From: an uncultured Blautia sp.
GTDB taxonomy: Bacteria > Bacillota > Clostridia > Lachnospirales > Lachnospiraceae
NCBI GenBank assembly: GCA_900553515.1
Contig: USDN01000026.1
Span: 1-35,633, forward strand
Length of the DNA stretch: 35,633 bases
Direction: 5' to 3'
Shown: positions 8,335 through 16,663 of the stretch, piece by piece
How positions within the stretch are numbered: position 1 is the first letter of the stretch
Layout: each line of letters opens with the position of its first letter
Notes under the pieces: generated by a model
What the model was told of the DNA's origin: nothing
Databases searched by the model: none
What the model saw: only the letters and a program-made list of their open reading frames with translations
Translations under genes and position numbers: made by a program

Positions 8335-9183
8335 TTACTGTTCTATATTCACCAGATACTGATACACATCTCTCTTGCTTACTCCCCGGTCCTTTGCCAC
8401 CTGTTTCATGGCGTCCTTCCGGGAAAATCCCTTACTCTCATAGATTTCCATATGCTCCTCTATTGTGATCTCCTCCCAGGAAGCTGCTGCCTCTTCTTTC
8501 AGCTCCTGACGGCTTTTTCCTTCGATGACCATAACGCACTCTCCAAGAGGCTTCTCATTCTCATAGTGTGCGATCAGCTGGTCTATGGTCGTGCGGAATG
8601 CCGTCTCATGCTTTTTGGTAAGTTCCCTGCATAGAGTCATCCTGCGGTTTCCAAGAGTCTCCCTGAGATCCTTCAGAGTTTTTACCAGCTTATGGGGCGC
8701 CTCGTAAATAATAATGGTCCTTGTTTCGTCCACAAGCTCCTGCAGAATCTCCCTGCGTTCTTTTTTATCCATGGGAAGAAAAGCCTCAAAGGCAAATCTT
8801 CTGGTTGGAAGTCCGGATAAAGTCAGAGCAGTAATGCACGCCGCCGGTCCAGGAAGGGAAGTCACTTCGATCCCAGCCTCATAACACATGGCAGCCAGTT
8901 CCTCTCCGGGATCCGAGATTCCCGGTGTCCCTGCATCTGTGATAAGTGCAATATCCATGCCGCCCTGCATTTTTTCGATAAGAGTATATGCCTTGTCGAT
9001 CTTGTTATACTCATGATAACTGGTCATAGGCGTTTTTATATCAAAATGATTCAGAAGCTTAATACTGTTTCTGGTATCCTCCGCAGCAATAAGGTCCACC
9101 TCTTTCAGTGTCCGGAGAACTCTGAGCGTAATATCCTCCAGATTTCCGATAGGCGTTGCACATAAATATAATTTTCCGCTCAT
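8335..9183 (-). CDS. rsmI: 16S rRNA (cytidine-1402 2'-O)-methyltransferase RsmI
   Basis: About 282 residues of the tetrapyrrole-methylase (SAM-dependent) fold. Motifs: LYLCATPIGNLEDITLRVL at the N terminus, AAEDTRNSIKLLNHF, LITDAGTPGISDPGEE and SLPGPAACITALTLSG; the C-terminal helical part ends GVSKRDVYQYLVNIEQ, typical of RsmI. The longest frame starts at 9198, but its first codons (ATGAAAGGAGAG) form the ribosome binding site for ATG at 9183, giving MSGKLYLCATPIGN. It is the last gene of the holB-ricT-trmN6-rsmI cluster and is followed by a strong terminator. Confidence 0.95.
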   Translation of the reverse strand: MSGKLYLCATPIGNLEDITLRVLRTLKEVDLIAAEDTRNSIKLLNHFDIKTPMTSYHEYNKIDKAYTLIEKMQGGMDIALITDAGTPGISDPGEELAAMCYEAGIEVTSLPGPAACITALTLSGLPTRRFAFEAFLPMDKKERREILQELVDETRTIIIYEAPHKLVKTLKDLRETLGNRRMTLCRELTKKHETAFRTTIDQLIAHYENEKPLGECVMVIEGKSRQELKEEAAASWEEITIEEHMEIYESKGFSRKDAMKQVAKDRGVSKRDVYQYLVNIEQ

Positions 9184-9244
9184 AATCTCTCCTTTCACAC
9201 AGCAGTCCGTACCTGAGGTATCAGACCTGTTTCTCTTCTGGTAT

Positions 9245-10003
9245 TTACGCGCCTGACGGCCCGTATATTCTCAGTATATCCTCTGTATAAACGCCCGGCT
9301 TTTCATAGACGATCAGCGGACGCTCCACGGTAATCCTGGAATTTCCGCCTTTCAGGGCTTCAATCAGAACCATGTTCGGTTCTCTGTCGATAAAAGGATA
9401 TACCAGCTGCATCCTCTTTGGTTCCAGCTTATATTTTGTCAATACCTGAAAGATCTCTGCCAGCCGGAAGGGGCGATGTACCATGTAAAAATGTCCCCGG
9501 TCTTTTAATACCCGGGATGCCTGGCTTACCACATCCTCCAGTGTACAGAGGATTTCATGTCTGGCTATGGCTTTTGGCATATGCGGATTCTGCAGACCAT
9601 GCTGGCCGATCATATAAGGCGGATTACATGTGACTGCATGAAAAGAAGCTGCTCCAAAAATTTCAGCAGCCTCTTTGATATCTCCGCAGACAATGTCAAT
9701 ATCCTTTTCCAGATTATTGTAGGCCACACTTCTCCGTGCCATTTCCGCACATTCCTTCTGGATTTCCAGCCCGGTAAAATGTTCTCCCGGAGTTTTTGAC
9801 CTGAGAAGAATGGGGATGATCCCGGTTCCTGTTCCCATATCCAGAACACGCTGGCCTTTTTTAATTTTTGCAAAGCCGGATAAAAGAACGGCGTCCATTC
9901 CAAAGCAGAATTTCTCCGGACTCTGGATCACATAATAACCATTCTGAAGATCATCAGCTCTCTCTCCCGGCTTTACAAGACTGTCACGCAGTTTATTTTC
10001 CAT
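9245..10003 (-). CDS. tRNA1(Val) (adenine-37 N6)-methyltransferase family protein (TrmN6/YabB-like)
   Basis: 252-residue class I SAM-dependent methyltransferase. The SAM-binding motif VLDMGTGTGIIPILL is at 54-68, the catalytic NPPY at 127-130, and an N-terminal LQNGYYVIQSPEKFCFGMDAVLLSGF fits the YfiC/TrmN6 and Bacillus YabB family, which methylates N6 of adenine in tRNA. The start overlaps the ricT stop by about 11 nt. Placement next to ricT and rsmI matches the Bacillus yaaT-yabA-yabB-yazA-yabC order, although YabA- and YazA-like genes are missing here. The methyltransferase class is firm; the exact tRNA target is inferred from the family. Confidence 0.88.
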   Translation of the reverse strand: MENKLRDSLVKPGERADDLQNGYYVIQSPEKFCFGMDAVLLSGFAKIKKGQRVLDMGTGTGIIPILLRSKTPGEHFTGLEIQKECAEMARRSVAYNNLEKDIDIVCGDIKEAAEIFGAASFHAVTCNPPYMIGQHGLQNPHMPKAIARHEILCTLEDVVSQASRVLKDRGHFYMVHRPFRLAEIFQVLTKYKLEPKRMQLVYPFIDREPNMVLIEALKGGNSRITVERPLIVYEKPGVYTEDILRIYGPSGA

Positions 10004-10895
10004 GAGATCTGGAATCTCCCTCTTTATCCTGAAGTTTTTCTAGTTCCTTCATTTCCTTTTCGGAAATTTTGATCTTTTTCTTTCTGGGACGGAATTTCAG
10101 TTCTCCTACCGGATATTCCTGGATTTCCTTCTCATCATTGACCTCAACAATGACTTTTACCAGCTGTCTCAGTACGTTTACACTGTGTACGGTTCCCTGA
10201 AGTCCATCCGGAAGAGTAACCGTATCTCCTGTTCCCGGAAGTTTCTTATTCAGTTCCTCATAGGTTTCCTGCTCATTCTTCAGACAGCACATCAGTCTTC
10301 CGCAGACACCAGATATCTTTGTCTGATTCAGGGAAAGATTCTGTTCTTTCGCCATCTTGATGGAAACAGGAGCAAATTCTGAAAGATAGGTATGGCAGCA
10401 GAGACATCTGCCGCAGATCCCGATTCCTCCAAGGATCTTTGTCTCATCACGGACACCGATCTGCCGAAGTTCTATCCTGGTCTTAAATATCGCTGCCAGA
10501 TCCTTTACCAGCTGACGGAAATCAATTCTTCCATCTGCAGTAAAATAAAACAGCACTTTATTATTATCAAAAGTATATTCCGCATCGATCAGTTTCATAT
10601 CAAGTCCATGATCACGGATCTTTTTCTGACAGATCTTAAATGCTTCCCTTTCTTTTTCTCTGTTCTGTCTCTCTCTTTCCTCATCTGCCGGAGTTGCAAC
10701 ACGGAGCACTTCCTTCAGAGGATGGATCACTTCATCCTCCTCTACATCTTTTGGTCCCAGGACCACGCGCCCGAATTCAACACCCCTTGCTGTTTCAACG
10801 ATCACATGATCGCCGATTTTCATCTTGTATCCTTTTGGGTTAAAATAATATATTTTTCCGACATTTCGGAATCTGATACCTACTACTTTTGTCAT
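9993..10895 (-). CDS. ricT: PSP1-domain protein RicT (YaaT), stage 0 sporulation / RNA-processing regulator
   Basis: 300 residues. The PSP1 domain has the typical VGIRFRNVGKIYYFNP start and KIGDHVIVETARGVEFGRVV. A Cys-rich block follows (CGRCLCCHTYL and later GVCGRLMCCLKNE), the pattern that ligates an Fe-S cluster in the Bacillus RicA-RicF-RicT complex. RicT there works in RNase Y-dependent mRNA maturation and in competence and sporulation. The C terminus is Lys/Glu-rich. The ATG at 10895 follows AGGGAGAG and sits one base after the holB stop, so the genes are co-translated. Confidence 0.93.
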   Translation of the reverse strand: MTKVVGIRFRNVGKIYYFNPKGYKMKIGDHVIVETARGVEFGRVVLGPKDVEEDEVIHPLKEVLRVATPADEERERQNREKEREAFKICQKKIRDHGLDMKLIDAEYTFDNNKVLFYFTADGRIDFRQLVKDLAAIFKTRIELRQIGVRDETKILGGIGICGRCLCCHTYLSEFAPVSIKMAKEQNLSLNQTKISGVCGRLMCCLKNEQETYEELNKKLPGTGDTVTLPDGLQGTVHSVNVLRQLVKVIVEVNDEKEIQEYPVGELKFRPRKKKIKISEKEMKELEKLQDKEGDSRSHGK

Positions 10896-10896
10896 T

Positions 10897-11886
10897 CTAT
10901 CTCTCCCTGATCGTCAGGAACAAAAGCTCCAGTGCGAGCTCAAAGTTTACGTTGGCACGAAGACGTACCTTGGTTTTTTCCAGCGCTTCCAGAATCTTTT
11001 CCAGATTTTCATAGGAGCGCTGACTTGCCTGTTCCTTAATATAATTAATTTCCTGTTTAAACACCAGATTATCGATTTCTCTGGTAGCTTTGAACATCAG
11101 GACATCTCTGAACCAGAACTGGAAAATATCCAGATAATCTCCGATATTCTGTTTTTCTGCTGACAGAAGCTTAATCTCATCAGCAAGTTCATAAACCTCC
11201 ATCGAATCTGCATTTTTCAGTATTTTAAGAGCATTCCGCGTAATATTGGAAAACTCTTCTGAAGTAGCGGCTTCTTTGGCGATTCCTATACTGCCCTGAG
11301 CAAAAGATGCATCGATCTCAGCCTGGTAATCCGGAACATGAAGACGTTCCATCAGATACTGCTTTACAAGGCTGTCGTCTACAACCTTCAGATCCAGTCG
11401 TACACATCTGGACTGAATCGTAGGCAGCAGTCCATCTACATTACTTGTAAGAAGCATGATCACTGCATATTCCGGCGGTTCCTCTATAGTCTTAAGCAGT
11501 GCATTCTGTGCCTGTACTGTCATCATCTGCGCATCCGGGATGATATAGATCTTATGCTGGCTGCAGTATGGTTTCACTGCCACATCATAAATCACCTGTT
11601 CGCGGATCTCATCAATACTGATGGTTCCTGGTTTTTCATGATTGACCATAATAATATCCGGGTGATTCTTTCCCATGGCCTTTTTACAGGAGTCACATTT
11701 CTTACAGGGCTCTGTACCACCTTTTTCACACTGAAGAGTCATTGCATATGTGGTTGCAAGAAGTTTCTTTCCGGATCCCGGTCTCCCAGAAAAAATATAA
11801 GAATGGGAAACCTTTCCCGTCTTAATGGCATTTTTTAAATGTCCGATAATCTCCTCGTGTCCAATAATATTGTTAAAACCAACCAT
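10897..11886 (-). CDS. holB: DNA polymerase III subunit delta' (HolB)
   Basis: 329-residue AAA+ clamp-loader subunit. The N-terminal part has a Walker-A-like GRPGSGKK (34-41, Lys instead of Ser/Thr at the last place, as expected for a delta' that does not hydrolyse ATP). A zinc module follows with Cys 53, 61, 64 and 67 (CEKGGTEPCKKCDSC). Then come IIPDAQMMTVQAQNALLKTIEEPPEYAVIML, the typical clamp-loader segment, and the SRC motif (QSRCVRLDL). It helps load the beta sliding clamp. The start has GTGAGGTG upstream and an extended -10 promoter lies at 11947-11955. It leads the holB-ricT-trmN6-rsmI cluster. Confidence 0.94.
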   Translation of the reverse strand: MVGFNNIIGHEEIIGHLKNAIKTGKVSHSYIFSGRPGSGKKLLATTYAMTLQCEKGGTEPCKKCDSCKKAMGKNHPDIIMVNHEKPGTISIDEIREQVIYDVAVKPYCSQHKIYIIPDAQMMTVQAQNALLKTIEEPPEYAVIMLLTSNVDGLLPTIQSRCVRLDLKVVDDSLVKQYLMERLHVPDYQAEIDASFAQGSIGIAKEAATSEEFSNITRNALKILKNADSMEVYELADEIKLLSAEKQNIGDYLDIFQFWFRDVLMFKATREIDNLVFKQEINYIKEQASQRSYENLEKILEALEKTKVRLRANVNFELALELLFLTIRER

Positions 11887-11946
11887 TCAGAATCACCTCA
11901 CTTTATTATTAAACAGGTCTTTGCTTGTTTTCTTTAGATAAATCTT

Positions 11947-11955
11947 ATTATACCA
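11947..11955 (-). promoter_or_regulatory. Predicted extended -10 promoter of the holB cluster
   Basis: Minus strand TGGTATAAT (11947-11955), that is, a perfect -10 preceded by TGn, about 60 nt before the holB ATG. The -35 region is AT-rich without a clear TTGACA match, as is common for extended -10 promoters. Confidence 0.5.
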
Positions 11956-11986
11956 TACTTTATTTGTTAATAAAAACTATTTTTGC

Positions 11987-12574
11987 TTATGTCATGGATT
12001 TTATATATTTTATAATTTTTTCGACACATTTATCCAGATCATCATTTTCAAATCTTATTGTAATCCCGGCCTCACAGATCTTGTCTTCAGAAAAATCCTC
12101 CTGATCTGCCAGAAATCTCCTGCACAGTTCTGCATATTTCGGGTTCTCCTGCTGCTTTTCCCGAAGAAGAGCTCTTTGAAGCCGTTCTCCGTCTTCTACC
12201 TGGATATAAATGGGACATACCCTGTCTTCTCCATAATATTCTCTCATTTTCTGATAGGATTCCAGCGTCCCAATCCCCAAATAATCAGCTCCGTCTGACC
12301 TGATCTGTCCGTCATCTGCAGTAAAATACGTCCATATTCCATGTACTGTATCGTAAGACCGGGATTCGATCAGTTTTCCGCCGGACCTGAATTTTTCAAG
12401 CTGTTTTTCATCTGTAAAAAAGTATTCTCTTCCGTTCTCTTCTCCTGCACGTATGGGCCGTGTTGTATAAAGAATCATTTTTTTCATTTTCAGTTCTTCC
12501 CTGTTTAAAAGAACCGAATAGATTCTGTCCTTTCCGGAAGCGCTCTTTCCCATAATATAAAATATTTTTCCCAT
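11987..12574 (-). CDS. Guanylate kinase-like nucleotide kinase
   Basis: 195 residues. A P-loop GKSASGKD (9-16) starts the protein. The GMP-binding region has TTRPIRAGEENGREYFF, close to the guanylate kinase pattern TTRxxRxGExxGxxYxF. A lid region with arginines follows (LQRALLREKQQE). The first residues lie next to the P-loop, so the ATG at 12574 is right even though the ribosome binding site is distant. It is 11 nt from the decarboxylase gene and surely co-transcribed. In Bacillus the same spot between yaaO and holB holds thymidylate kinase, so this may be a locus-specific nucleotide kinase. Whether it is the cell's main Gmk cannot be told from this window. Confidence 0.82.
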   Translation of the reverse strand: MGKIFYIMGKSASGKDRIYSVLLNREELKMKKMILYTTRPIRAGEENGREYFFTDEKQLEKFRSGGKLIESRSYDTVHGIWTYFTADDGQIRSDGADYLGIGTLESYQKMREYYGEDRVCPIYIQVEDGERLQRALLREKQQENPKYAELCRRFLADQEDFSEDKICEAGITIRFENDDLDKCVEKIIKYIKSMT

Positions 12575-12585
12575 TATAGATTACT

Positions 12586-14058
12586 TTAAACCGTCCTCTC
12601 TGTTTTTTTCAGAGAAGCCTCTCTCATTTCATTGGTAACTACCAGAACAGAATCATTTGACACATCACTAAGTCCCTGAAGATCAAACCCCTGTTCCATG
12701 TATCTTCTCATATTCTTTATCAAAAGTCCAGTGATCTGTTCCCCCGGAACAAGCAGAGGAATCCCCGGCGGATAAAGATATGCAAACTCTGCCGATACTC
12801 TTCCAATACTCTCCTCCATCGGAATCCTTTCTGTAAGAGCATCCATGGCCTGAGATATTTTCATGATCTGTTTTAATTCCTGATATCTGGATTTTTCCTG
12901 AACTTCCAGATCCTCTGTATATTTTAACGATTCCCGTCTGTCAATTTCTTCAACCGCACAACAGAGACGTTCAAATCCCTCTTTTGTGTCTCCTGCAGAG
13001 GTCAGTGCCAGTGTATAGTTTTCTGCCTCCATTTCCATTTCCAGATGGAATTCTGATCTTAATATTTCTGTAAGCTGTCTTCCGTTCAATGTACTGTGTA
13101 CGGTTGAAAGGATCAGTTTCGATCTGTCTACGTCAAAAATTCCCAGTGAGGGATCCGGGACTGTATTTTCCAGACGGATATACCTGCACTTTGCCAGACG
13201 CTCTCTTGTCTGATCCAGGTTTCTGGCATATTCTGAAAACATTTGCTCTCCATCTTTTTTCAGTTTATCCAGACATGCATCCATAGATGCCATAAGAACA
13301 TACGAAGGACTGCTTGTCTGGTAAATCCCCAGAAATCTGGTAAGCAGTTCTCTTGATACCCTGTCGCTGCATAAATGGATCAAAGATGTCTGGGTCATAG
13401 AGGGAAGGGTTTTGTGAAGACTGTGTATCACAATATCTGCCCCCAATTCTGCTGCCGATACAGGAAAATATTCCGAAAAACGGAAATGAGCACCATGCGC
13501 TTCATCTACGATCAAAGGTATATTATATTCATGTGCGATTTCTGCTATTTTCTTTACGTCTGATACGATTCCATCATAAGTAGGAGACGTGATCAATACT
13601 GCCTCTATCTCCGGATTATCAGAAAGACATCTTTCCACACGCAAAGGAGAAATTCCTCCATTTATCCCCAGTTCTGAATCTTCATGTGGATAAATACAGG
13701 TTACCTTTAATTCTCTGAGATAAGCCGCGTGATAAACAGCTTTATGGCAGTTCCTGGCTATCAGAATATGACCATTTTTTTTGACAGCGGCAGAAACTGC
13801 TGCCAGGATGGCTCCTGTACTTCCATTGATACAATAAAAGCTCTCCTTTACTCCATAAAGACGGGCAGCCTCTTCCTGAGCCTCTTTCAGAATACTCACA
13901 GGATGATGAAGATTATCAAAACCTGAAATCTCCGTAATATCTTTTTCTACAGGAAAATCCCCTGCCACAGACAGGGGATTTCTCTTATGTCCCGGCATGT
14001 GAAAAGGATAGAAATCTGATCTTCCATACTCTTCCAGTTTTTTATATAATCTGTCCAT
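12586..14058 (-). CDS. Orn/Lys/Arg decarboxylase family protein (YaaO-like)
   Basis: 490-residue PLP enzyme, the short Gram-positive form lacking the N-terminal wing domain of the E. coli enzymes. The start DFYPFHMPGHKRN is the family hallmark. PLP contacts are seen in YCINGSTGAILAA, in VDEAHGAH (Asp185, His188) and at the Schiff-base Lys216 in HSLHKTLPSMTQ. The C-terminal domain has PLLVPGEQITG. The substrate (arginine, lysine or ornithine) cannot be read reliably. The product would be a polyamine precursor or cadaverine, made in the cytoplasm. The ATG follows GAGAGGAG. A promoter at 14088-14117 drives this gene and the kinase downstream. Confidence 0.9.
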   Translation of the reverse strand: MDRLYKKLEEYGRSDFYPFHMPGHKRNPLSVAGDFPVEKDITEISGFDNLHHPVSILKEAQEEAARLYGVKESFYCINGSTGAILAAVSAAVKKNGHILIARNCHKAVYHAAYLRELKVTCIYPHEDSELGINGGISPLRVERCLSDNPEIEAVLITSPTYDGIVSDVKKIAEIAHEYNIPLIVDEAHGAHFRFSEYFPVSAAELGADIVIHSLHKTLPSMTQTSLIHLCSDRVSRELLTRFLGIYQTSSPSYVLMASMDACLDKLKKDGEQMFSEYARNLDQTRERLAKCRYIRLENTVPDPSLGIFDVDRSKLILSTVHSTLNGRQLTEILRSEFHLEMEMEAENYTLALTSAGDTKEGFERLCCAVEEIDRRESLKYTEDLEVQEKSRYQELKQIMKISQAMDALTERIPMEESIGRVSAEFAYLYPPGIPLLVPGEQITGLLIKNMRRYMEQGFDLQGLSDVSNDSVLVVTNEMREASLKKTERTV

Positions 14059-14087
14059 AGATCTCCTCTCATTTATGAAATGAGGAT

Positions 14088-14117
14088 ATTATACCATTAA
14101 TCCAGGGCAGATGTCAT
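14088..14117 (-). promoter_or_regulatory. Predicted promoter of the decarboxylase gene
   Basis: Minus strand ATGACA (14112-14117, 5 of 6 matches), an 18-nt spacer ending in TGG, and a perfect TATAAT (14088-14093): a classical promoter that also has an extended -10. It lies immediately after the terminator of the transglutaminase-like gene. Confidence 0.65.
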
Positions 14118-14138
14118 CACGCAAACCCTTACTTCAAT

Positions 14139-14172
14139 AAAAAACTGTGGGAAATATTAAAATTTCCCACAG
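14139..14172 (-). terminator. Terminator after the transglutaminase-like gene
   Basis: Perfect 11-bp stem CTGTGGGAAAT with ATTTCCCACAG (14145-14172) and a short AT-only loop, followed on the minus strand by TTTTTTATT. It separates cutC-transglutaminase from the decarboxylase promoter. Confidence 0.85.
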
Positions 14173-14182
14173 CCGGCACGGT

Positions 14183-16663
14183 TTACATCAGACGGAGAAG
14201 CATATCTCCTGTACCTACATTGTAACCGCTTGTAGCATAGATTCCGTTTAATTCTCCGCTTGTAACAATAATCAGCGGAAGCTTCTCCGGATCCACATAC
14301 ATTCTTCTTCCAAGTGTATTAATAATCTCAGAAAAATCATCATAATAAATCTGCACCTTATCTCCCAGACATTCCAGTGTTTTGGCAAGAGTAGGTGTTC
14401 CCAGGGCTTCTTTGGAACGAACAACATAAATAATTCTGGAAGCATACTCACGGAAAGCTTCCTTCTGTTCCATCATCTCATTCAGAATATGTTCTGTAGG
14501 CTCTTTTTCTTCCTCGAGGAATGCAAGAATATGTTTGCCCTCACGGGTAAGATCTGAAGCCTTTACCAAAGAACCGCCCTCGTTTTTCAGTGTAAAATCA
14601 TTAATTGAAATATTTTCCAGCATATCATCCAGATTTGCCTTACGGAGAGCCATTTCAATTTCTCTGCTTTCTCCTTCTGCAATCTTAAATTCATACTGGT
14701 TTGCAAAAATATTACCGTTCGGCAGTCTGTTGGATGTAATGATCCTGTACTCTCCTGCCTCAAGCTCAAGAGTAAAGGTTCTGTTTTCAAACACACTGTC
14801 CTCCAGCATAAGAGATGTGTATTTTCCTTCATTAAATTTTGCAATTGCCCAGTTCTGGTAGTATTTCCATACTGTTCCATCGGTTTCCTTCAGAATCAGA
14901 CGACAATTTTTCTCTGTTTTTGCAAGTACAGATACAAAAACACCGCTGCCGTCCATGTACTCCATAGAACGGTCACTTGGATTCAGCCTTGCCGGAATAC
15001 CGAGGGTTCTGGCTATTGCCACAAAAAGCACCTTCTTGGAGAGTTCGCTTCCGATTCCTGTCTTTAAGCAGCCTGCCGGAGTCGTAATAACGCTTGCGCG
15101 CTCACACTCAGGTCTGGACTGGATCATTTCATCTACCCTGTTCCAGATTTCTACAGGGTTATTTCTCATTTTCTCCTGTTCCTCTTCTGAGAATCTGTCA
15201 AGAATTGCTTTTCTGTAAGGTCTGAGGATTTCGTTGTCCACACGGGGATTCATAATATAAGGCACAAAAATTTCTTTGCTTACACCCTCAAAATACGGTA
15301 ATGAATATTCCAGATGTTCTTCCAGGATATCGCTTACAAAGTCTGACTGATCCTTTTCTGAAAGAGTTCCAAGCATTGCCTCCCTGAAGGAAAAACCAAA
15401 ATTCTCCTCCATTTCAGAAACATTTCCGTTAAGGAACTTTTCTCTCTGGGGATTTACCCAGGTCCTTGTCTTAGCTTCACGTTTTGCAGTTGCCTCCGCA
15501 ATACGTTTATCTCCCACTTCTTTCTGTTCCGGTGTAGGTGCGTTTGTATTAACCGGAGCATCAAGAGGAGCGATCATATCTGTTGAATTCCAGGTTTCTG
15601 CTGCCTTTCTTTCTTTCAGAATAATTTCACAGGATTCTTCTGTTCTGGTGTCCAGCACAGCCTCTCCTGTAAGCCATTCCTCTTTCTGAAGACCTGCAAA
15701 AACATGAAGGCAGCCAAGGCCTGTAGTAATACCTGCTTCGCCATGCTCATCCGTAGTTTTTTCCGCCACTGTCACATACTCAGAATAATTCAGAACCTCA
15801 AATGATACCTTTGCGCCCTTTACCGGCTGTCCCGCCTCATCCTTAACAGTTACGGAAATATCCTTTACCAGGGCATATCTTCTCAGCTCGTTGATCTCTG
15901 TAACCATACCGTTCCTGCTGATGATATCTCCCTCTGCTCCCTGAGAATCAAAAAAGCGGGAATGTACCATCATGGCTCTGGAGGAAGCATTGGTAAACCA
16001 GCCCTTATCCAGTACCATCTCCGGCTCACAAGCTCCAAGGAAGTACCATTTGCCGTCGCACCAGATTTCCACCCATGCATGGTTGTCGTCACAGTGGGAC
16101 CATCTGGGCGCATATACCTGACGCGCCGGAATTCCCACGCTTCGAAGCGCATTTACTGTAAATACAGATTCTTCTCCGCAGCGTCCATTTCCTCTTCTGT
16201 ATACTGTCAGGGCACACAGAGTTCTTCCGTCTGTGGATTGGTAGGTTGCCTCCTCTGCACACCAGAAATTCACTTCCAGAGCAGCTTCTTTTACGGACAT
16301 TCCGTCGATACGACTGCCGATCTCCTTAAAGAAAAGGCTTCTGCAGGGCGCAACCTCTTCCTCATTTACTCTGTGTGCCAGTACATAGTTGAGATAAATG
16401 GTTTCCGGAAGATTACGGACCGCTTCCCTGTTTTTCCAAAGCCATACTCCATGTTCTGCGTAATCCAGAAAGGTTTCAAATGTATAGTTTCCAAAATCAC
16501 TGTAAGGCATAGTGATATAAAGATATTTGCACGCCAGCGCTGTATCTTCATCACATTCTGCCAGCTTTTCGTTTACTTCTCCAAAAATATGAGGCAATTC
16601 CTCAGTAAGCTGCATGTACTGTTTTTCGATTCTGCTTCTGTTTTTTTCCAAAAATACTGCCAT
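14183..16663 (-). CDS. Multidomain transglutaminase-like protein, cytoplasmic
   Basis: 826 residues. A transglutaminase-like (papain-fold) domain spans about 130-240: Cys162 in GRCGEES, His195 in DDNHAWVEIW, then WYFLGACEPE where the third catalytic residue is expected. Here a Glu (213) stands near the place where many members have Asp. An Ig-like/carboxypeptidase-regulatory-type domain follows (about 267-350; KDEAGQPVKGAKVSFEVL). Residues 510-575 look like a second, decayed transglutaminase unit (AGCLKTGIGSEL, ARTLGIPARLNPSD). The end (about 690-826) resembles a thioredoxin-fold domain without the active Cys pair. There is no signal peptide, so it should act in the cytoplasm. The start overlaps the cutC stop (TAATG), with GGAGG inside cutC. 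Superfamily members are amidases, proteases, transglutaminases or peptide:N-glycanases; the reaction is unknown. Confidence 0.85.
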   Translation of the reverse strand: MAVFLEKNRSRIEKQYMQLTEELPHIFGEVNEKLAECDEDTALACKYLYITMPYSDFGNYTFETFLDYAEHGVWLWKNREAVRNLPETIYLNYVLAHRVNEEEVAPCRSLFFKEIGSRIDGMSVKEAALEVNFWCAEEATYQSTDGRTLCALTVYRRGNGRCGEESVFTVNALRSVGIPARQVYAPRWSHCDDNHAWVEIWCDGKWYFLGACEPEMVLDKGWFTNASSRAMMVHSRFFDSQGAEGDIISRNGMVTEINELRRYALVKDISVTVKDEAGQPVKGAKVSFEVLNYSEYVTVAEKTTDEHGEAGITTGLGCLHVFAGLQKEEWLTGEAVLDTRTEESCEIILKERKAAETWNSTDMIAPLDAPVNTNAPTPEQKEVGDKRIAEATAKREAKTRTWVNPQREKFLNGNVSEMEENFGFSFREAMLGTLSEKDQSDFVSDILEEHLEYSLPYFEGVSKEIFVPYIMNPRVDNEILRPYRKAILDRFSEEEQEKMRNNPVEIWNRVDEMIQSRPECERASVITTPAGCLKTGIGSELSKKVLFVAIARTLGIPARLNPSDRSMEYMDGSGVFVSVLAKTEKNCRLILKETDGTVWKYYQNWAIAKFNEGKYTSLMLEDSVFENRTFTLELEAGEYRIITSNRLPNGNIFANQYEFKIAEGESREIEMALRKANLDDMLENISINDFTLKNEGGSLVKASDLTREGKHILAFLEEEKEPTEHILNEMMEQKEAFREYASRIIYVVRSKEALGTPTLAKTLECLGDKVQIYYDDFSEIINTLGRRMYVDPEKLPLIIVTSGELNGIYATSGYNVGTGDMLLRLM

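Noticed and set aside
11763..11786. HolB Walker A with Lys in place of Ser/Thr (GRPGSGKK)
   Set aside because: Delta' subunits do not hydrolyse ATP and often have a changed P-loop; the protein is otherwise complete.
12527..12550. Guanylate kinase-like P-loop ends in Lys-Asp instead of Lys-Ser/Thr
   Set aside because: The GKxxSGKD form is used by several nucleoside monophosphate kinase relatives, so it is not evidence for a dead enzyme.
13685..13693. A DnaA-box-like TGTGGATAA within reach of gyrB-gyrA
   Set aside because: It is a single copy inside the decarboxylase coding sequence, without a cluster or an AT-rich unwinding region; no origin is supported.
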